Below, one piece after another: positions 9,308 to 17,540 of a stretch of 64,000 nucleotides of DNA. Where the stretch lies: assembly GCA_051155755.1 (NCBI GenBank), contig DAXETY010000057.1, positions 13,997 to 77,996 on the forward strand, written 5' to 3'. Under the pieces are notes generated by a model. That model ran no database searches, was not told the origin of the DNA, and saw only the letters and a program-made list of their open reading frames with translations. This DNA comes from DAXETY01 sp051155755 (GTDB lineage Bacteria; Desulfobacterota; Desulfobacteria; Desulfobacterales; SG8-13). Positions within the stretch are counted from its first letter, which is position 1. Each line of letters opens with the position of its first letter. The position numbers were made by a program, and so were the translations under genes.

Positions 9308-9337
9308 CGACCATTCCGCAGACGGGGCGGATGGTCG
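9308..9337 (-). repeat. Stem-loop downstream of the DivIVA-domain gene
   Basis: CGACCAT plus CCGC (9308-9319, one bulged T) pairs with GCGG plus ATGGTCG (9327-9337): an 11-bp stem with a 7-nt loop. It lies about 85 nt past the stop of the minus-strand DivIVA gene. No T-run follows on the minus strand, so it is a 3' stabilising hairpin or Rho-dependent end rather than a clear intrinsic terminator. Confidence 0.5.
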
Positions 9338-9421
9338 TCGGGTTTGCTTCGGCTGCTTGAACCGGCGATGATTGAATGATGCCGGTCACGTGGCTTTTTA
9401 TCGGCCCGTTTATGAAGACAA

Positions 9422-9931
9422 TCAGGATTTGCCCTGCTGCAGGAGTTTCAGCTTGGAATCCTCTTCATCCATGGTCTTCATGCCCTCCTTGCTGATTTCC
9501 AACAGCTTGGTGTGGGCTTCAATGACCGAGCCGATCTGAACTTCGATCTGCATGCGCTGTCGTTTTAATTCCGCGATGTCCTCGTGAAGTTGCGCCAGTC
9601 GATTGTGCGCTTTGTTCAGGATTTTTTCCGCTTTTACTTCGGCTTCGGCAATCAGCAATTCCGCCGACTTCTGGGCGTTGTCTTTCATCTGGTCGATGAC
9701 TTTCTGTGAATTGAGCAACGCCCGTTTGAACGCATCTTCCCGATTTTTGTAGCCCTGGATTTCCTGCTGGAGACGCCGAATTTCTTCCTTCAAGCCTTCG
9801 TTCTGTTTCCGCAGGGCTTCGAAGGCATCGGCCATCTGATCCAGGAATACATCCACTTCATGGATGTCGAATCCACGAAACCGGGTTTTAAATTTTTGCT
9901 GCTGGATATCCAAGGGAGTCAGGTTTACCAT
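9422..9931 (-). CDS. DivIVA-domain protein
   Basis: 169 residues. The N-terminal 35 residues (MVNLTPLDIQQQKF...FRGFDIHEVDVFLDQM) are a clear DivIVA lipid-binding/crossed-helix domain, followed by a long coiled coil with heptad-like Leu/Ile/Lys/Glu spacing through about residue 140. DivIVA proteins sense negative membrane curvature and recruit polar or septal partners. The start was set at MVNLTPL because an AGGAGG lies 6 nt upstream; the frame is open 8 codons more. It follows yggT by 20 nt. The yggT-divIVA pairing, with proC nearby, is best known from Gram-positive bacteria (ylmG-divIVA) and also occurs in Deltaproteobacteria. Confidence 0.85.
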   Translation of the reverse strand: MVNLTPLDIQQQKFKTRFRGFDIHEVDVFLDQMADAFEALRKQNEGLKEEIRRLQQEIQGYKNREDAFKRALLNSQKVIDQMKDNAQKSAELLIAEAEVKAEKILNKAHNRLAQLHEDIAELKRQRMQIEVQIGSVIEAHTKLLEISKEGMKTMDEEDSKLKLLQQGKS

Positions 9932-9951
9932 GGCTGCCTCCTGCCGGCCGT

Positions 9952-10251
9952 TCATAATAGCGTGTGAGAGAATCTCAACAGGCTCTGAACGACAAATATC
10001 TGTAGAAAATATATGATCAAGATGACGATCACCGGAGAGAAATCGATGCCTCCGAAGCTGGAGGGAATTCGGGATCGCACTTGATAAATGACCGGTTCGG
10101 TTACGCCGTAAATAAATCGGACAATCGGGTTGTATGGGTCCGGATTCACCCAGGACAGAACGGCACGGGCGATGATGATGAGCATGTAGAAGAACAGGAC
10201 ATAATCGAGCACTTTGGCCAATGCCATCAGAAAATAACCAAATACATACAT
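9952..10251 (-). CDS. yggT: YggT family membrane protein
   Basis: 99 residues, two membrane segments (about 5-27 and 68-92) with the YggT signature between them: RAVLSWVNPDPYNPIVRFIYGVTEPV. The family's role is poorly defined; in several bacteria and plastids (YlmG) it is linked to division, membrane organisation or nucleoid positioning. The start is the ATG of MYVFGYFL, with GAGGTC about 9 nt upstream. It is the first gene of a two-gene operon with the DivIVA-domain protein. Confidence 0.88.
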   Translation of the reverse strand: MYVFGYFLMALAKVLDYVLFFYMLIIIARAVLSWVNPDPYNPIVRFIYGVTEPVIYQVRSRIPSSFGGIDFSPVIVILIIYFLQIFVVQSLLRFSHTLL

Positions 10252-10674
10252 GAATCGACAGACCTCATATCCGGATACGGTGAGCGCATGGTCTGCGCGG
10301 CATGGATCGCAGTTGTCCGCCGCGGGACGCATTCGATGCCGTTGCATCGGGAATTGCCATGCATTTGTTATCGATCACGTGTAGCACAAGGTCTGGCATA
10401 GAAGCAATCCGGAATTTCAGTTGCATCCCGTTGACAGCATGCCGACACCAACGTTATGAATGCCGACAAGTTGAATTCGATTGCGATCATGGAAAGATCA
10501 CGTCGACTTTGAAAATTTGAAACATTCAGCTCAGAAAATACGGTACTATACCACACTGCCAAGGGGTTGTCCAAAGTTAAAACCGCAATTAACGGGCTTT
10601 CGATTGACTCGAGAATCCGTAACGCTCGTTTTCGGAGGAGGAAACCACTCCCCCCGGCAGGCAGGGAGGATGCA
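10252..10674. other. Divergent intergenic region yggT/proC
   Basis: About 420 bases separate divergent yggT and proC. I see no gene in it. The only feature I can point to is a sigma-70-like pair on the plus strand (separate entry) and a strong Shine-Dalgarno before proC. Confidence 0.4.
10431..10460 (+). promoter_or_regulatory. Candidate sigma-70 promoter for proC
   Basis: A perfect TTGACA (10431-10436) and TATGAA (10455-10460, 4 of 6) are separated by 18 nt. It would give a leader of about 210 nt before proC. Confidence 0.35.
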
Positions 10675-11526
10675 ATGACGCAGATGGAATCGGCCGTTGG
10701 GTTCATCGGCGGCGGCAATATGGGAGAAGCGCTGATCGGCGCCCTGCTTCGCTCCGGTGTATTGCCCCCCGGGGCTTTGCACGTTTCCGATGTTCGGCCC
10801 GAACGACGGGCGTTTCTGGCGACAACCTACGGGGTTCAGACGACATCCGACAACATCGAGTTGTTCCAGGAATGCAGCGTGGTCGTGCTGGCGGTAAAAC
10901 CGCAGCAAATGACGGCGGTATTGTCGGAAATTGCCAACCGCAAAGATTACGCCGTGCCGGGACGCAAACTGATTCTCTCAATTGCCGCCGGCTATCCGAT
11001 CCGCAAAATCGAATCCCTGTTGTACGAGCCGCTTTCGCAACCGAATCGAACCAACCTTGCCGTCATTCGGGTCATGCCCAACACACCGGCCCTTGTGCTG
11101 GCCGGCATGAGCGGTATGAGTCTGAATCGGAATGCGACCGAACAAGACCGCCGGATTGCCGTTCGAATGCTCGAGTCGATGGGCAGAGTGATTGAATTTG
11201 AAGAGCCGCAGCTCGACGCGGTCACCGCGCTTTCCGGATCGGGGCCCGCCTATGTTTTTTTCATGGCAGAATCCATGATCGCAGCCGGAATCCGGCTTGG
11301 TTTGACTGCGAAAGATTCCGCCGCACTCACGCTTCAGACGATCAAGGGGGCGGTTGCCTTGATGGAGACTTCCGGCGAAACACCGGAGGAACTGCGGAAA
11401 AAGGTCACTTCACCGGGAGGCACCACCGAAGCCGCCCTGTCCGTGTTGGCCGCCGGGCGTTTCAAAAACACGGTGGTGGAAGCCATCCGGGCCGCCGCGG
11501 AACGGGCCGCGGCACTTTCGGCGTGA
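10675..11526 (+). CDS. proC: Pyrroline-5-carboxylate reductase ProC
   Basis: Reduces 1-pyrroline-5-carboxylate to proline with NAD(P)H, the last step of proline synthesis; cytoplasmic. The Rossmann motif GFIGGGNMGEAL is at residues 9-20, VKPQQM in the cofactor domain, VMPNTPALVLAGMSG in the middle, and the C-terminal signature ALSGSGPAYVF...KVTSPGGTTEAAL is complete. The start at MTQMES is fixed by GGGAGG (10664-10669) five nt upstream; the open frame upstream of it codes for nothing recognisable. 283 residues is normal. Its stop overlaps the GTG start of the next gene, so the two are translationally coupled. Confidence 0.97.
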   Translation: MTQMESAVGFIGGGNMGEALIGALLRSGVLPPGALHVSDVRPERRAFLATTYGVQTTSDNIELFQECSVVVLAVKPQQMTAVLSEIANRKDYAVPGRKLILSIAAGYPIRKIESLLYEPLSQPNRTNLAVIRVMPNTPALVLAGMSGMSLNRNATEQDRRIAVRMLESMGRVIEFEEPQLDAVTALSGSGPAYVFFMAESMIAAGIRLGLTAKDSAALTLQTIKGAVALMETSGETPEELRKKVTSPGGTTEAALSVLAAGRFKNTVVEAIRAAAERAAALSA

Positions 11527-11966
11527 AAATGATGCGGACCCTTCTGAATTGGATGTTGCGGCTGCTGCTGGCTGCGGTATTTTTGTACGCGGCGCTGGGC
11601 AAGATCTGGGATCCCCAGGGGTTTGCCATTACGATCACCAATTATCAGATGTTGCCCGATTGGGCCGTGAATCCCACGGCCCTTTTGCTTCCCTGGCTGG
11701 AGGCGGTTTGTGCGGTGCTGCTTCTGACAGGACGTTGGACCGAAGGCAGTTTGATGATTATCAACGGACTGTTGCTGGTTTTTATCGCGGCGCTGGCGAT
11801 CAACTGGTACCGGGGAATCGATGTCGCCTGCGGTTGTTTTACCACCGCAGATCAGGGCGGCAGCAATTATCTGCACGATATTCTGCGCGATGTGCTTCTG
11901 CTGGCCGTCGGTATTTGGCTGGCTTTCCAGCGGATCCGCATCTCTCGAGGTCCGGCGTCTGTCTGA
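11523..11966 (+). CDS. MauE/DoxX-like redox-associated membrane protein
   Basis: 147 residues with four predicted membrane helices. It opens with the DoxX/MauE-type LRLLLAAVFLYAALGKIWDPQGF and carries the CGCF motif after the third helix (GIDVACGCFTT), a pair of cysteines typical of MauE-like proteins thought to help disulfide or redox processing at the periplasmic side. The GTG start overlaps the proC stop (GTGA); an ATG 6 nt further is an alternative. A periplasmic thioredoxin-like protein is encoded 131 nt downstream, which supports a joint role in envelope thiol chemistry. Specific substrate unknown. Confidence 0.8.
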   Translation: MKMMRTLLNWMLRLLLAAVFLYAALGKIWDPQGFAITITNYQMLPDWAVNPTALLLPWLEAVCAVLLLTGRWTEGSLMIINGLLLVFIAALAINWYRGIDVACGCFTTADQGGSNYLHDILRDVLLLAVGIWLAFQRIRISRGPASV

Positions 11967-12097
11967 TCACCGGTCGAAAGCGAAACGCCCCCGGATCGAA
12001 AGGCACCGAATTGCGGTTTCGGAATTGGCGCCGACGTGCTATAGTGTCATCTCTTCAACCGGCAGTGATGTTTGCGTAACGGAGTCTTTCCGGGAAA

Positions 12098-12535
12098 ATG
12101 CAAATGAACAAATTGATCCGAGCTCTGGGTGTGGTTCTTGCGGGATTGCTCGTGGTCGCGGCGCCGTTTTTTACAGAGGCTTCGCCACTGCGATGGTATT
12201 CCTTCGAAAAAGGTATGGAAATCAGCAGTCAGAAGGGCAAAAAAGTTTTTGTGTTTTTTCGAGCCGATTGGTGCCGATATTGCCACACCATGGAAACAGA
12301 GACCTTTCAAAATCCGGAAGTCCTGGCTTTTTTGAACGAAAAATTCATTGCCGTGCGGGTGGATACAGACAAGGAACAGGAGCTGTCGAACATGTTCCGC
12401 GTGCGGGGATTGCCGGACACCTGGTTTTTTTCCGAAAACGGAGATGTCATTGGACATCGACCGGGATACATCGCTCCGGAAACCTTCATCAAGATCCTGC
12501 AAAGCGTTTCCAGTGCCGGCTCCGGACCGCAATAG
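12098..12535 (+). CDS. Periplasmic thioredoxin-like protein
   Basis: 145 residues. An N-terminal signal peptide (about 1-28, hydrophobic ALGVVLAGLLVVAAPFF, then EASP) precedes a thioredoxin fold with the active-site FFRADWCRYCHTME, a CRYC redox pair in which the second Cys is followed by His as in DUF255/SoxW-like proteins. The cis-Pro region is RGLPDTWFF. It probably reduces or exchanges disulfides in the envelope, perhaps with electrons from the MauE/DoxX-like protein upstream. The partner is not known. Confidence 0.85.
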   Translation: MQMNKLIRALGVVLAGLLVVAAPFFTEASPLRWYSFEKGMEISSQKGKKVFVFFRADWCRYCHTMETETFQNPEVLAFLNEKFIAVRVDTDKEQELSNMFRVRGLPDTWFFSENGDVIGHRPGYIAPETFIKILQSVSSAGSGPQ

Positions 12536-12604
12536 ACGCCGCCGTGCAGCTCAACCGGCCAATCCGGCGAAAAAAATGGAACCCCCCGGGGATACGTGCT
12601 GCGC

Positions 12605-12740
12605 TGATTCTTGCCCAGACCGGGTGCGACTGCAAGTTCGACATCGAGGCCCAACAGTGCTTCTGCCTTTTCTTGCCAGCGGCGGATGCCGCAGGAGGAA
12701 AATTCAAGCCACCCGCTTCACGGGTGGCTGTTGACGCCGG
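12605..12740 (+). repeat. Hairpin-rich dispersed repeat, copy 1
   Basis: First of three copies of one intergenic element (others at 13163-13307 and 51853-51929). The left block begins GATTCTTGCCCAGACCGGG and ends with GTGCTTCTGCCTT. A middle imperfect hairpin follows, then a perfect one, GCCACCCG-CTTCA-CGGGTGGC (12708-12728). The right end is TTGACGCCGG. It lies just after the thioredoxin-like gene and could act at mRNA 3' ends. The left block is open in one frame, but I see no start or codon signature, so I treat it as non-coding. Confidence 0.85.
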
Positions 12741-12750
12741 TTTCAATGAA

Positions 12751-13017
12751 TCACGGTTCCAGATCCTTGCGCTGATAACGGATGCGTCGGGCCAACCGAA
12801 AGATCAGCGATGCCATTACACCGGTACAGAGCAGCGCCAGTAAAATTGGCAGCCAGACCTTACCGCGATGCACCTCTTCTTCCATCGCGACCGAAATGCC
12901 GGTAAAAGAGAACACCAGGGCCACCAGCACCACAACCATCAAAAGAACACAGGCGGTGTTGGAATCATACCAGGGTGCAATCCACTTTCGATGAACTGGT
13001 TTTTGATCGTAGCGCAT
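12751..13017 (-). CDS. Small two-helix membrane protein
   Basis: 88 residues from MRYDQKPVHRKW: a short basic N-terminus, a membrane helix (CVLLMVVVLVALVFSFTGI), a short loop, a second helix (VWLPILLALLCTGVMASLIF), and a basic tail RLARRIRYQRKDLEP, giving an inside-inside hairpin. I do not recognise the family. The frame is open 24 codons further upstream (start at 13089). The gene sits exactly between two same-direction copies of the hairpin-rich repeat and is the only minus-strand gene in this stretch. Confidence 0.65.
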   Translation of the reverse strand: MRYDQKPVHRKWIAPWYDSNTACVLLMVVVLVALVFSFTGISVAMEEEVHRGKVWLPILLALLCTGVMASLIFRLARRIRYQRKDLEP

Positions 13018-13162
13018 CAGAGTCCGATCCCTTCGATCGACGCTGTCTTTGTGTTCATGCGCGGCGTTTTCTCTGCCGTACGACGGCAAGATTTGCCGGC
13101 TGCTGAAATCATACGGTAATCAACATCTCAAATCAAGTCACTCGCAACGTCACGACGTGGCC

Positions 13163-13307
13163 AATTCCTGCCCAAACCGGGTGCTGTGCACCCGGTGCAA
13201 GTTCAACTTCGAAGCACAAAAGTGCTTCTGTCTATTCTTGCCAGCGGCAATTACCGCTGGCAAGAATATCCAAGGCACCCGTTTCGCGGGTGGTTGTTGA
13301 ATTCCGG
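13163..13307 (+). repeat. Hairpin-rich dispersed repeat, copy 2
   Basis: Second and most structured copy. It has three perfect hairpins: ACCGGGTGC-TGT-GCACCCGGT (13176-13196, formed by a small insertion absent from the other copies), a 14-bp stem ATTCTTGCCAGCGG with loop CAATTA (13234-13267), and CACCCG-TTTCG-CGGGTG (13276-13292). The left block and the right end (TTGAATTCCGG) align with copy 1. It lies 38 nt before the start of the ChaN-family gene. Confidence 0.85.
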
Positions 13308-13344
13308 CTCGAGTGTCTTTCCACACTTGCTTGAGAGGTGCCCT

Positions 13345-14220
13345 TTGCAAAAGATGCTGGCTGCATTTCTTTTCGGTTCGATATTGTCGGCGGGCTGCGC
13401 CGGCATGCCACCGGTGGTCACCGTCGATGACTCGGGTCAGACCTTTGCTTCCGGAACGATTCTTTCATCCGAAACCCGGACGCCGATTTCCTATGAAACG
13501 CTGATCAACGAACTGGCCGACAGCCGGGTGGTTTACATCGGAGAGGTACATACCGAGGCCGCTCATCATGAAATCCAGCTGAAAATCATCCGTTCGTTAA
13601 CCGCGCTGAAACCGCAGTCCAAAGTCGGTATGGAAATGTTCGATTTTACCTACCAACCGGTGTTGGTGCAGTGGTCGGCCGGCGAGCTGGAACGCGAGAT
13701 CTTTCTCAAAAAGACTCAGTGGAAGGTCAACTGGGGTTTCGATTTTGGACTCTATGAACCGATTCTGAACTTTTTACGCAGTGAAAACCTGCCCCTGATC
13801 GGATTGAACGTGCCGACTTTTCTCCCGCCCCGGGTGCGGGTGGGGGGGCTGGAAAATCTGCTGGCGCGCGACAAGGAGTTGTTGCCGTCGGAGATTGACA
13901 CCACGAACGAAGCCCACCGCGCTTTCGTCAGAGAAACCTTCGAACGGCATCACTTTCTGAAATCAACCGATTTTGAATTCTTTTATCAGGCCCAGTGTCT
14001 GTGGGAAGACGGCATGGCCGAATCGATTGCCCGGAATCTCGGCGATGCGTCCATGATTGTGGTGATCGGAAACGGACATATCATTTTCAAATTCGGCGTT
14101 CCGGACCGGGCTTATCACCGCACGAGTGCACCCTTTCGCACCGTATACCTGGCGCCGGCCGGCTCGACGGTCGAATGGGATTACGCCGACTACATCTGGG
14201 TTACCCCCGTTTCGGAGTGA
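13345..14220 (+). CDS. ChaN-family lipoprotein (heme/iron-regulated)
   Basis: 291 residues. The start is TTG at 13345, chosen because GAGAGGTG lies 5 nt upstream and because it gives a proper lipoprotein signal, MQKMLAAFLFGSILSAGC, with lipobox LSAG|C. The mature part has the ChaN/Tiki-like features YIGEVHTEAAHHEIQ (Glu/His cluster), GMEMFDFTYQP, a helical insertion, and a C-terminal VIGNGHIIFKFGVP. ChaN proteins are outer-membrane lipoproteins that bind heme in some pathogens and belong to the EreA/TIKI superfamily, so an esterase- or peptidase-like role is also possible. No heme-uptake genes are adjacent. Confidence 0.85.
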   Translation: MQKMLAAFLFGSILSAGCAGMPPVVTVDDSGQTFASGTILSSETRTPISYETLINELADSRVVYIGEVHTEAAHHEIQLKIIRSLTALKPQSKVGMEMFDFTYQPVLVQWSAGELEREIFLKKTQWKVNWGFDFGLYEPILNFLRSENLPLIGLNVPTFLPPRVRVGGLENLLARDKELLPSEIDTTNEAHRAFVRETFERHHFLKSTDFEFFYQAQCLWEDGMAESIARNLGDASMIVVIGNGHIIFKFGVPDRAYHRTSAPFRTVYLAPAGSTVEWDYADYIWVTPVSE

Positions 14221-14384
14221 AATACAGGGCGGGTTGCGGGCTGTGTATTGAAACGGCGAATCGGCGCAAAAGAGTTCGATTGGTTGCATTGGTTTTATTG
14301 GAAACATTTTCATTTCCGCCATTACCAATCAGCTTCCCGGTCCGGACAAACGCACAAACGGACTCTACATATTGATATTTTATA
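14221..14384. repeat. Composite short-unit repeat (copy D) before nrdD
   Basis: At 14248-14272, read on the minus strand, is the octamer core seen elsewhere (TTGCGCCG, ATTCGCCG, TTTCAAT), shortened by two units. It is followed at 14276-14302 by three 9-bp units built on ATTGG (plus-strand CGATTGGTT, GCATTGGTT, TTATTGG). This is the same pair of motifs as at 17631-17727 and 46009-46153. No gene is present. Confidence 0.75.
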
Positions 14385-14414
14385 TTGACAACCCACCATA
14401 TCTTGTTGTATAAA
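14385..14414 (+). promoter_or_regulatory. Sigma-70 promoter of nrdD, with NrdR-box-like sequence
   Basis: TTGACA (14385-14390, perfect) and TATAAA (14409-14414) are separated by 18 nt in a locally AT-rich stretch. The start of transcription would be about 115 nt before nrdD. Between the two elements lies CCACCATATCTTGTTG (14393-14408), which resembles the NrdR box (ACACWATATATWGTGT) at about 11 of 16 positions; a properly spaced second box is not evident. Confidence 0.6.
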
Positions 14415-14538
14415 TATATCATCGTTTGACACATCTTGACGCTGCCGGGAAGTCCGACCCGGATTTCCGATACGGCCGTTGAAATCCCGATCATCCGTCG
14501 ATCTTTCCGCAATCAAATTGTACGCTGCAGGGGGAATT

Positions 14539-16722
14539 GTGTTTGAATCCATCAAAAAACGAGACGGCCGCATCGTTGCCTTCGACTCTTCCAAGATTAC
14601 CGCTGCGGTAACCAAGGCCGGTAAAGCCACCGCTGAATTCGGCAGCCGCGAAGCCCGGAAACTGACCTTGCGGGTCCTGACCCTGGCCCACGAGATGCGT
14701 CTGGGCGAGGTTCCGGAAGTGGAAGAGATTCAGGATATCGTCGAACGGGTTTTGTTGGATTCGCCTTATTACAAAACCGCCAAGGCCTACATCCTGTACC
14801 GGGAACAGCACGCTCAGATTCGAAACCTGACCACCCGGGCCCATATCGACCTGGTGGAACACTACATCGAACGCCTGGACTGGAAGGTCAAGGAAAACAG
14901 CAATATGTCCTATTCCCTCCAGGGTTTGAACAATTATATCTCCTCGGATGTAACCGCCGAATATTGGCTCAACCGCATCTATCCGCCCGAAATTCGAGAT
15001 GCCCACAAGCGCGGAGACATGCACATCCATGATCTGAGCATGCTTTCGGTGTATTGTGTCGGATGGGACCTCAAAGATCTGCTGCTCAACGGCTTCAAGG
15101 GGGTGGAAGGCAAAGTCGAGAGCGCGCCGCCCAACCATTTGCGGTCCGCTCTCGGGCAGATCGTGAATTTTTTCTATACGCTCCAGGGCGAGGCCGCCGG
15201 TGCACAGGCCCTTTCAAACTTCGATACGCTTCTGGCACCGTTCGTGCGACACGACCGGCTGGCCTATCCCGAAGTCAAGCAGGCCATGCAGGAATTCGTT
15301 TTCAACATCAATATTCCCACCCGGGTCGGATTTCAGACCCCGTTTACCAACATTACCATGGATTTGTTCGTTCCCGGCACCCTCAAAGACCATCCCGTTA
15401 TCCTGGGCGGAAAATATCAGTCCACGCCCTACGGGGATTTCCAGAAGGAAATGGATCTGATCAATCGCGCCTTTGCCGAGGTGATGATGGAAGGCGATGC
15501 CAAAGGACGGGTGTTTACGTTTCCCATCCCGACGTATAATATCACTGCGGAGTTCGACTGGGATAATCCCGACCTCGAACCGGTCTGGAAAATGACGGCC
15601 AAATACGGCATCCCGTATTTTTCCAACTTCGTCAACTCGGATATGTCCCCGGACGATGCCCGCTCGATGTGTTGTCGATTGCGTCTCGACAACCGGGAAC
15701 TGCGCAAAAGGGGCGGCGGACTTTTCGGAGCCAATCCACTGACCGGTTCCATCGGCGTTGTGACCATCAATCTCCCCCGAATCGGATACATGGCCCGGAC
15801 CGAATCCGAGTTTTTCGAAATCCTGGAAAGCCGGCTGCAGCTGGCTGTCGACAGTCTGCTCATCAAACGCAAGATACTGGAGCGTTTCACCGAACAAAAT
15901 TTATATCCCTATTCCAAATTCTATCTGCGCGAAATTAAATCCGCCAGCGACTGCTTCTGGAAGAATCACTTTTCCACCGTCGGCCTGATCGGCATGAACG
16001 AAGCCTGTCTCAATTTTCTCGGAAAAGATATCGGTACCGACGACGGACGCAGATTCGCGCTGCGTGCCATGGATTTCATTCGCGAGCGCATGGTCGCATT
16101 CCAGGAAGAAACCGGAGATTTTTTTAACCTGGAAGCCACTCCGGCCGAGGGAACTTCCTTTCGCCTGGCCATGAGCGATAAAAAGATGCTGCCGGGGATT
16201 CTGTGTGCCAACGAGACGGAATACCGCAGCGGCGCGGCGCCTTACTACACCAATTCCACGCAGCTTCCTGTCAATTACAGTGATGACCTGTTTCAGGTCC
16301 TGGAACTGCAGGACGAATTGCAGACCAAGTACACCGGGGGAACGGTGCTGCATGTGTTTCTCGGAGAACAGGTCGAAGATACCGCGGCGGTGCGAAGCCT
16401 GGTGCGCACGGTTGCCGACAATTATCGCCTGCCCTATTTCACGCTGACACCGACCTTCAGTGTCTGTTGCAACCACGGTTATTTGAAAGGCCGCCGGGAA
16501 ATCTGCCCCACCTGCGGTGAGGAAACCGAGGTGTATTCTCGAATCGTCGGGTACCTGCGACCGGTAAAGCAGTGGAATGACGGCAAGCAGGCCGAGTTCC
16601 GCGTTCGAAAAACGTTTCATCCCGATTTGCCGGATGCGGCCTCCATGCCCGGCGCGGGCATCAAGATCGACCACCATCTCGACCCGGCCGGAGCCGTCCT
16701 GCGCAGCCGTGTCGCCGGCTGA
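14539..16722 (+). CDS. nrdD: Anaerobic ribonucleoside-triphosphate reductase NrdD
   Basis: Class III, oxygen-sensitive glycyl-radical enzyme that reduces NTPs to dNTPs. It has an N-terminal ATP-cone (IKKRDGRIVAFDSSKITAAVTKA) for allosteric control, the large barrel domain, a C-terminal zinc site (Cys 643/644, 656 and 659), and the glycyl-radical loop RIVGYLRPVKQWN with radical Gly near 671. The GTG start at 14539 is preferred because AGGGGG lies 4-5 nt upstream and the ATP-cone begins directly; the frame is open 20 codons earlier. 727 residues is normal. nrdG follows after 29 nt. Its presence supports an anaerobic lifestyle. Confidence 0.97.
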   Translation: MFESIKKRDGRIVAFDSSKITAAVTKAGKATAEFGSREARKLTLRVLTLAHEMRLGEVPEVEEIQDIVERVLLDSPYYKTAKAYILYREQHAQIRNLTTRAHIDLVEHYIERLDWKVKENSNMSYSLQGLNNYISSDVTAEYWLNRIYPPEIRDAHKRGDMHIHDLSMLSVYCVGWDLKDLLLNGFKGVEGKVESAPPNHLRSALGQIVNFFYTLQGEAAGAQALSNFDTLLAPFVRHDRLAYPEVKQAMQEFVFNINIPTRVGFQTPFTNITMDLFVPGTLKDHPVILGGKYQSTPYGDFQKEMDLINRAFAEVMMEGDAKGRVFTFPIPTYNITAEFDWDNPDLEPVWKMTAKYGIPYFSNFVNSDMSPDDARSMCCRLRLDNRELRKRGGGLFGANPLTGSIGVVTINLPRIGYMARTESEFFEILESRLQLAVDSLLIKRKILERFTEQNLYPYSKFYLREIKSASDCFWKNHFSTVGLIGMNEACLNFLGKDIGTDDGRRFALRAMDFIRERMVAFQEETGDFFNLEATPAEGTSFRLAMSDKKMLPGILCANETEYRSGAAPYYTNSTQLPVNYSDDLFQVLELQDELQTKYTGGTVLHVFLGEQVEDTAAVRSLVRTVADNYRLPYFTLTPTFSVCCNHGYLKGRREICPTCGEETEVYSRIVGYLRPVKQWNDGKQAEFRVRKTFHPDLPDAASMPGAGIKIDHHLDPAGAVLRSRVAG

Positions 16723-16751
16723 AACAGACAGCCTTCCGCCGTCTTCGAACA

Positions 16752-17450
16752 ATGCGCATCGGCGGCCTTCAAAAAACCTCTCTGATCGATTATCCGGGCA
16801 ACATCAGCGCCGTGGTGTTTGCGGTCGGCTGTAATTTCCACTGCCCTTACTGCCACAATCCGACCCTGGTCAATCCGGAAATCTCCCTCCCGGCTCACTG
16901 CAGTCCCGAGGAAGTGCTCGCGTTTCTTGACCGGCGGCGCGGTTTGCTCCAGGCGGTGGTCATCTCGGGCGGAGAACCCCTGCTGCAGCCGGATTTAATG
17001 GATTTCTGCCGGGAAATCCGGTCGCTGCAATACCGCCTGAAAATCGATACCAACGGCAGCCGTCCCCGGCAATTGCAGCGATTGCTCGATGCCGGTCTCG
17101 TGGATTATGTGGCCATGGATATCAAAACCGACCCCGACCGTTACGCCCCGGACCTGTGGGCGCACGGCCGTCCCGAGCCGATTCTGCAAAGCATCCGAAT
17201 CCTGATGGAAGCCGCGCCGGATTACGAATTCCGGACGACCTGCGTATACCCGTTTGTCACTGCCGGGGTGGTGCAGACGATTGCCCGCCGAATCGCAGGC
17301 GCCCGTCGCTTCGTGCTGCAGGGGTACCAGGCGGTGGACGTTCTGCGCCCGGAGTTTTTCGAAGGCATCGATCCCCGCATCCCGCCCCGCGAAATGGAAT
17401 CCCTGGCCGCCCTGGCGGCGCCGTATGTGGGACAGTGTTGCGTCCGTTAG
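16752..17450 (+). CDS. nrdG: Anaerobic ribonucleotide reductase activase NrdG
   Basis: Radical-SAM enzyme that generates the glycyl radical on NrdD using S-adenosylmethionine and a [4Fe-4S] cluster. The cluster motif is C27-NFH-C31-PY-C34 (CxxxCxxC), preceded by TSLIDYPG as in NrdG/PflA proteins and followed by the SAM motif VISGGEPLLQ. 232 residues. Downstream of nrdD by 29 nt, clearly one operon. Oddity: its last two codons and stop (CGT TAG) form part of the first unit of an octamer repeat array that continues downstream, so slippage could move the C-terminus. Confidence 0.96.
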   Translation: MRIGGLQKTSLIDYPGNISAVVFAVGCNFHCPYCHNPTLVNPEISLPAHCSPEEVLAFLDRRRGLLQAVVISGGEPLLQPDLMDFCREIRSLQYRLKIDTNGSRPRQLQRLLDAGLVDYVAMDIKTDPDRYAPDLWAHGRPEPILQSIRILMEAAPDYEFRTTCVYPFVTAGVVQTIARRIAGARRFVLQGYQAVDVLRPEFFEGIDPRIPPREMESLAALAAPYVGQCCVR

Positions 17451-17533
17451 CCCGTTGGCCCGTTAGCCCGTTAGCCCGTCTGCCCGTTAGTTTGTTGGCC
17501 CGTCTGCCCTTAGTCCGTTGGCCCCGTTGTCTG
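17443..17533. repeat. Octamer tandem array, CCCGTTAG type
   Basis: Eleven imperfect tandem units of about 8 bp (TCCGTTAG, CCCGTTGG, CCCGTTAG, CCCGTCTG and variants; one unit is 7 bp). The first unit contains the nrdG stop codon. There are no spacers, so it is not a CRISPR array. Confidence 0.9.
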
Positions 17534-17540
17534 ATCAGTG

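Noticed and set aside
9308..9337. Intrinsic terminator after the DivIVA-domain gene
   Set aside because: The stem is strong but no T-run follows on the transcribed strand; listed only as a stem-loop.
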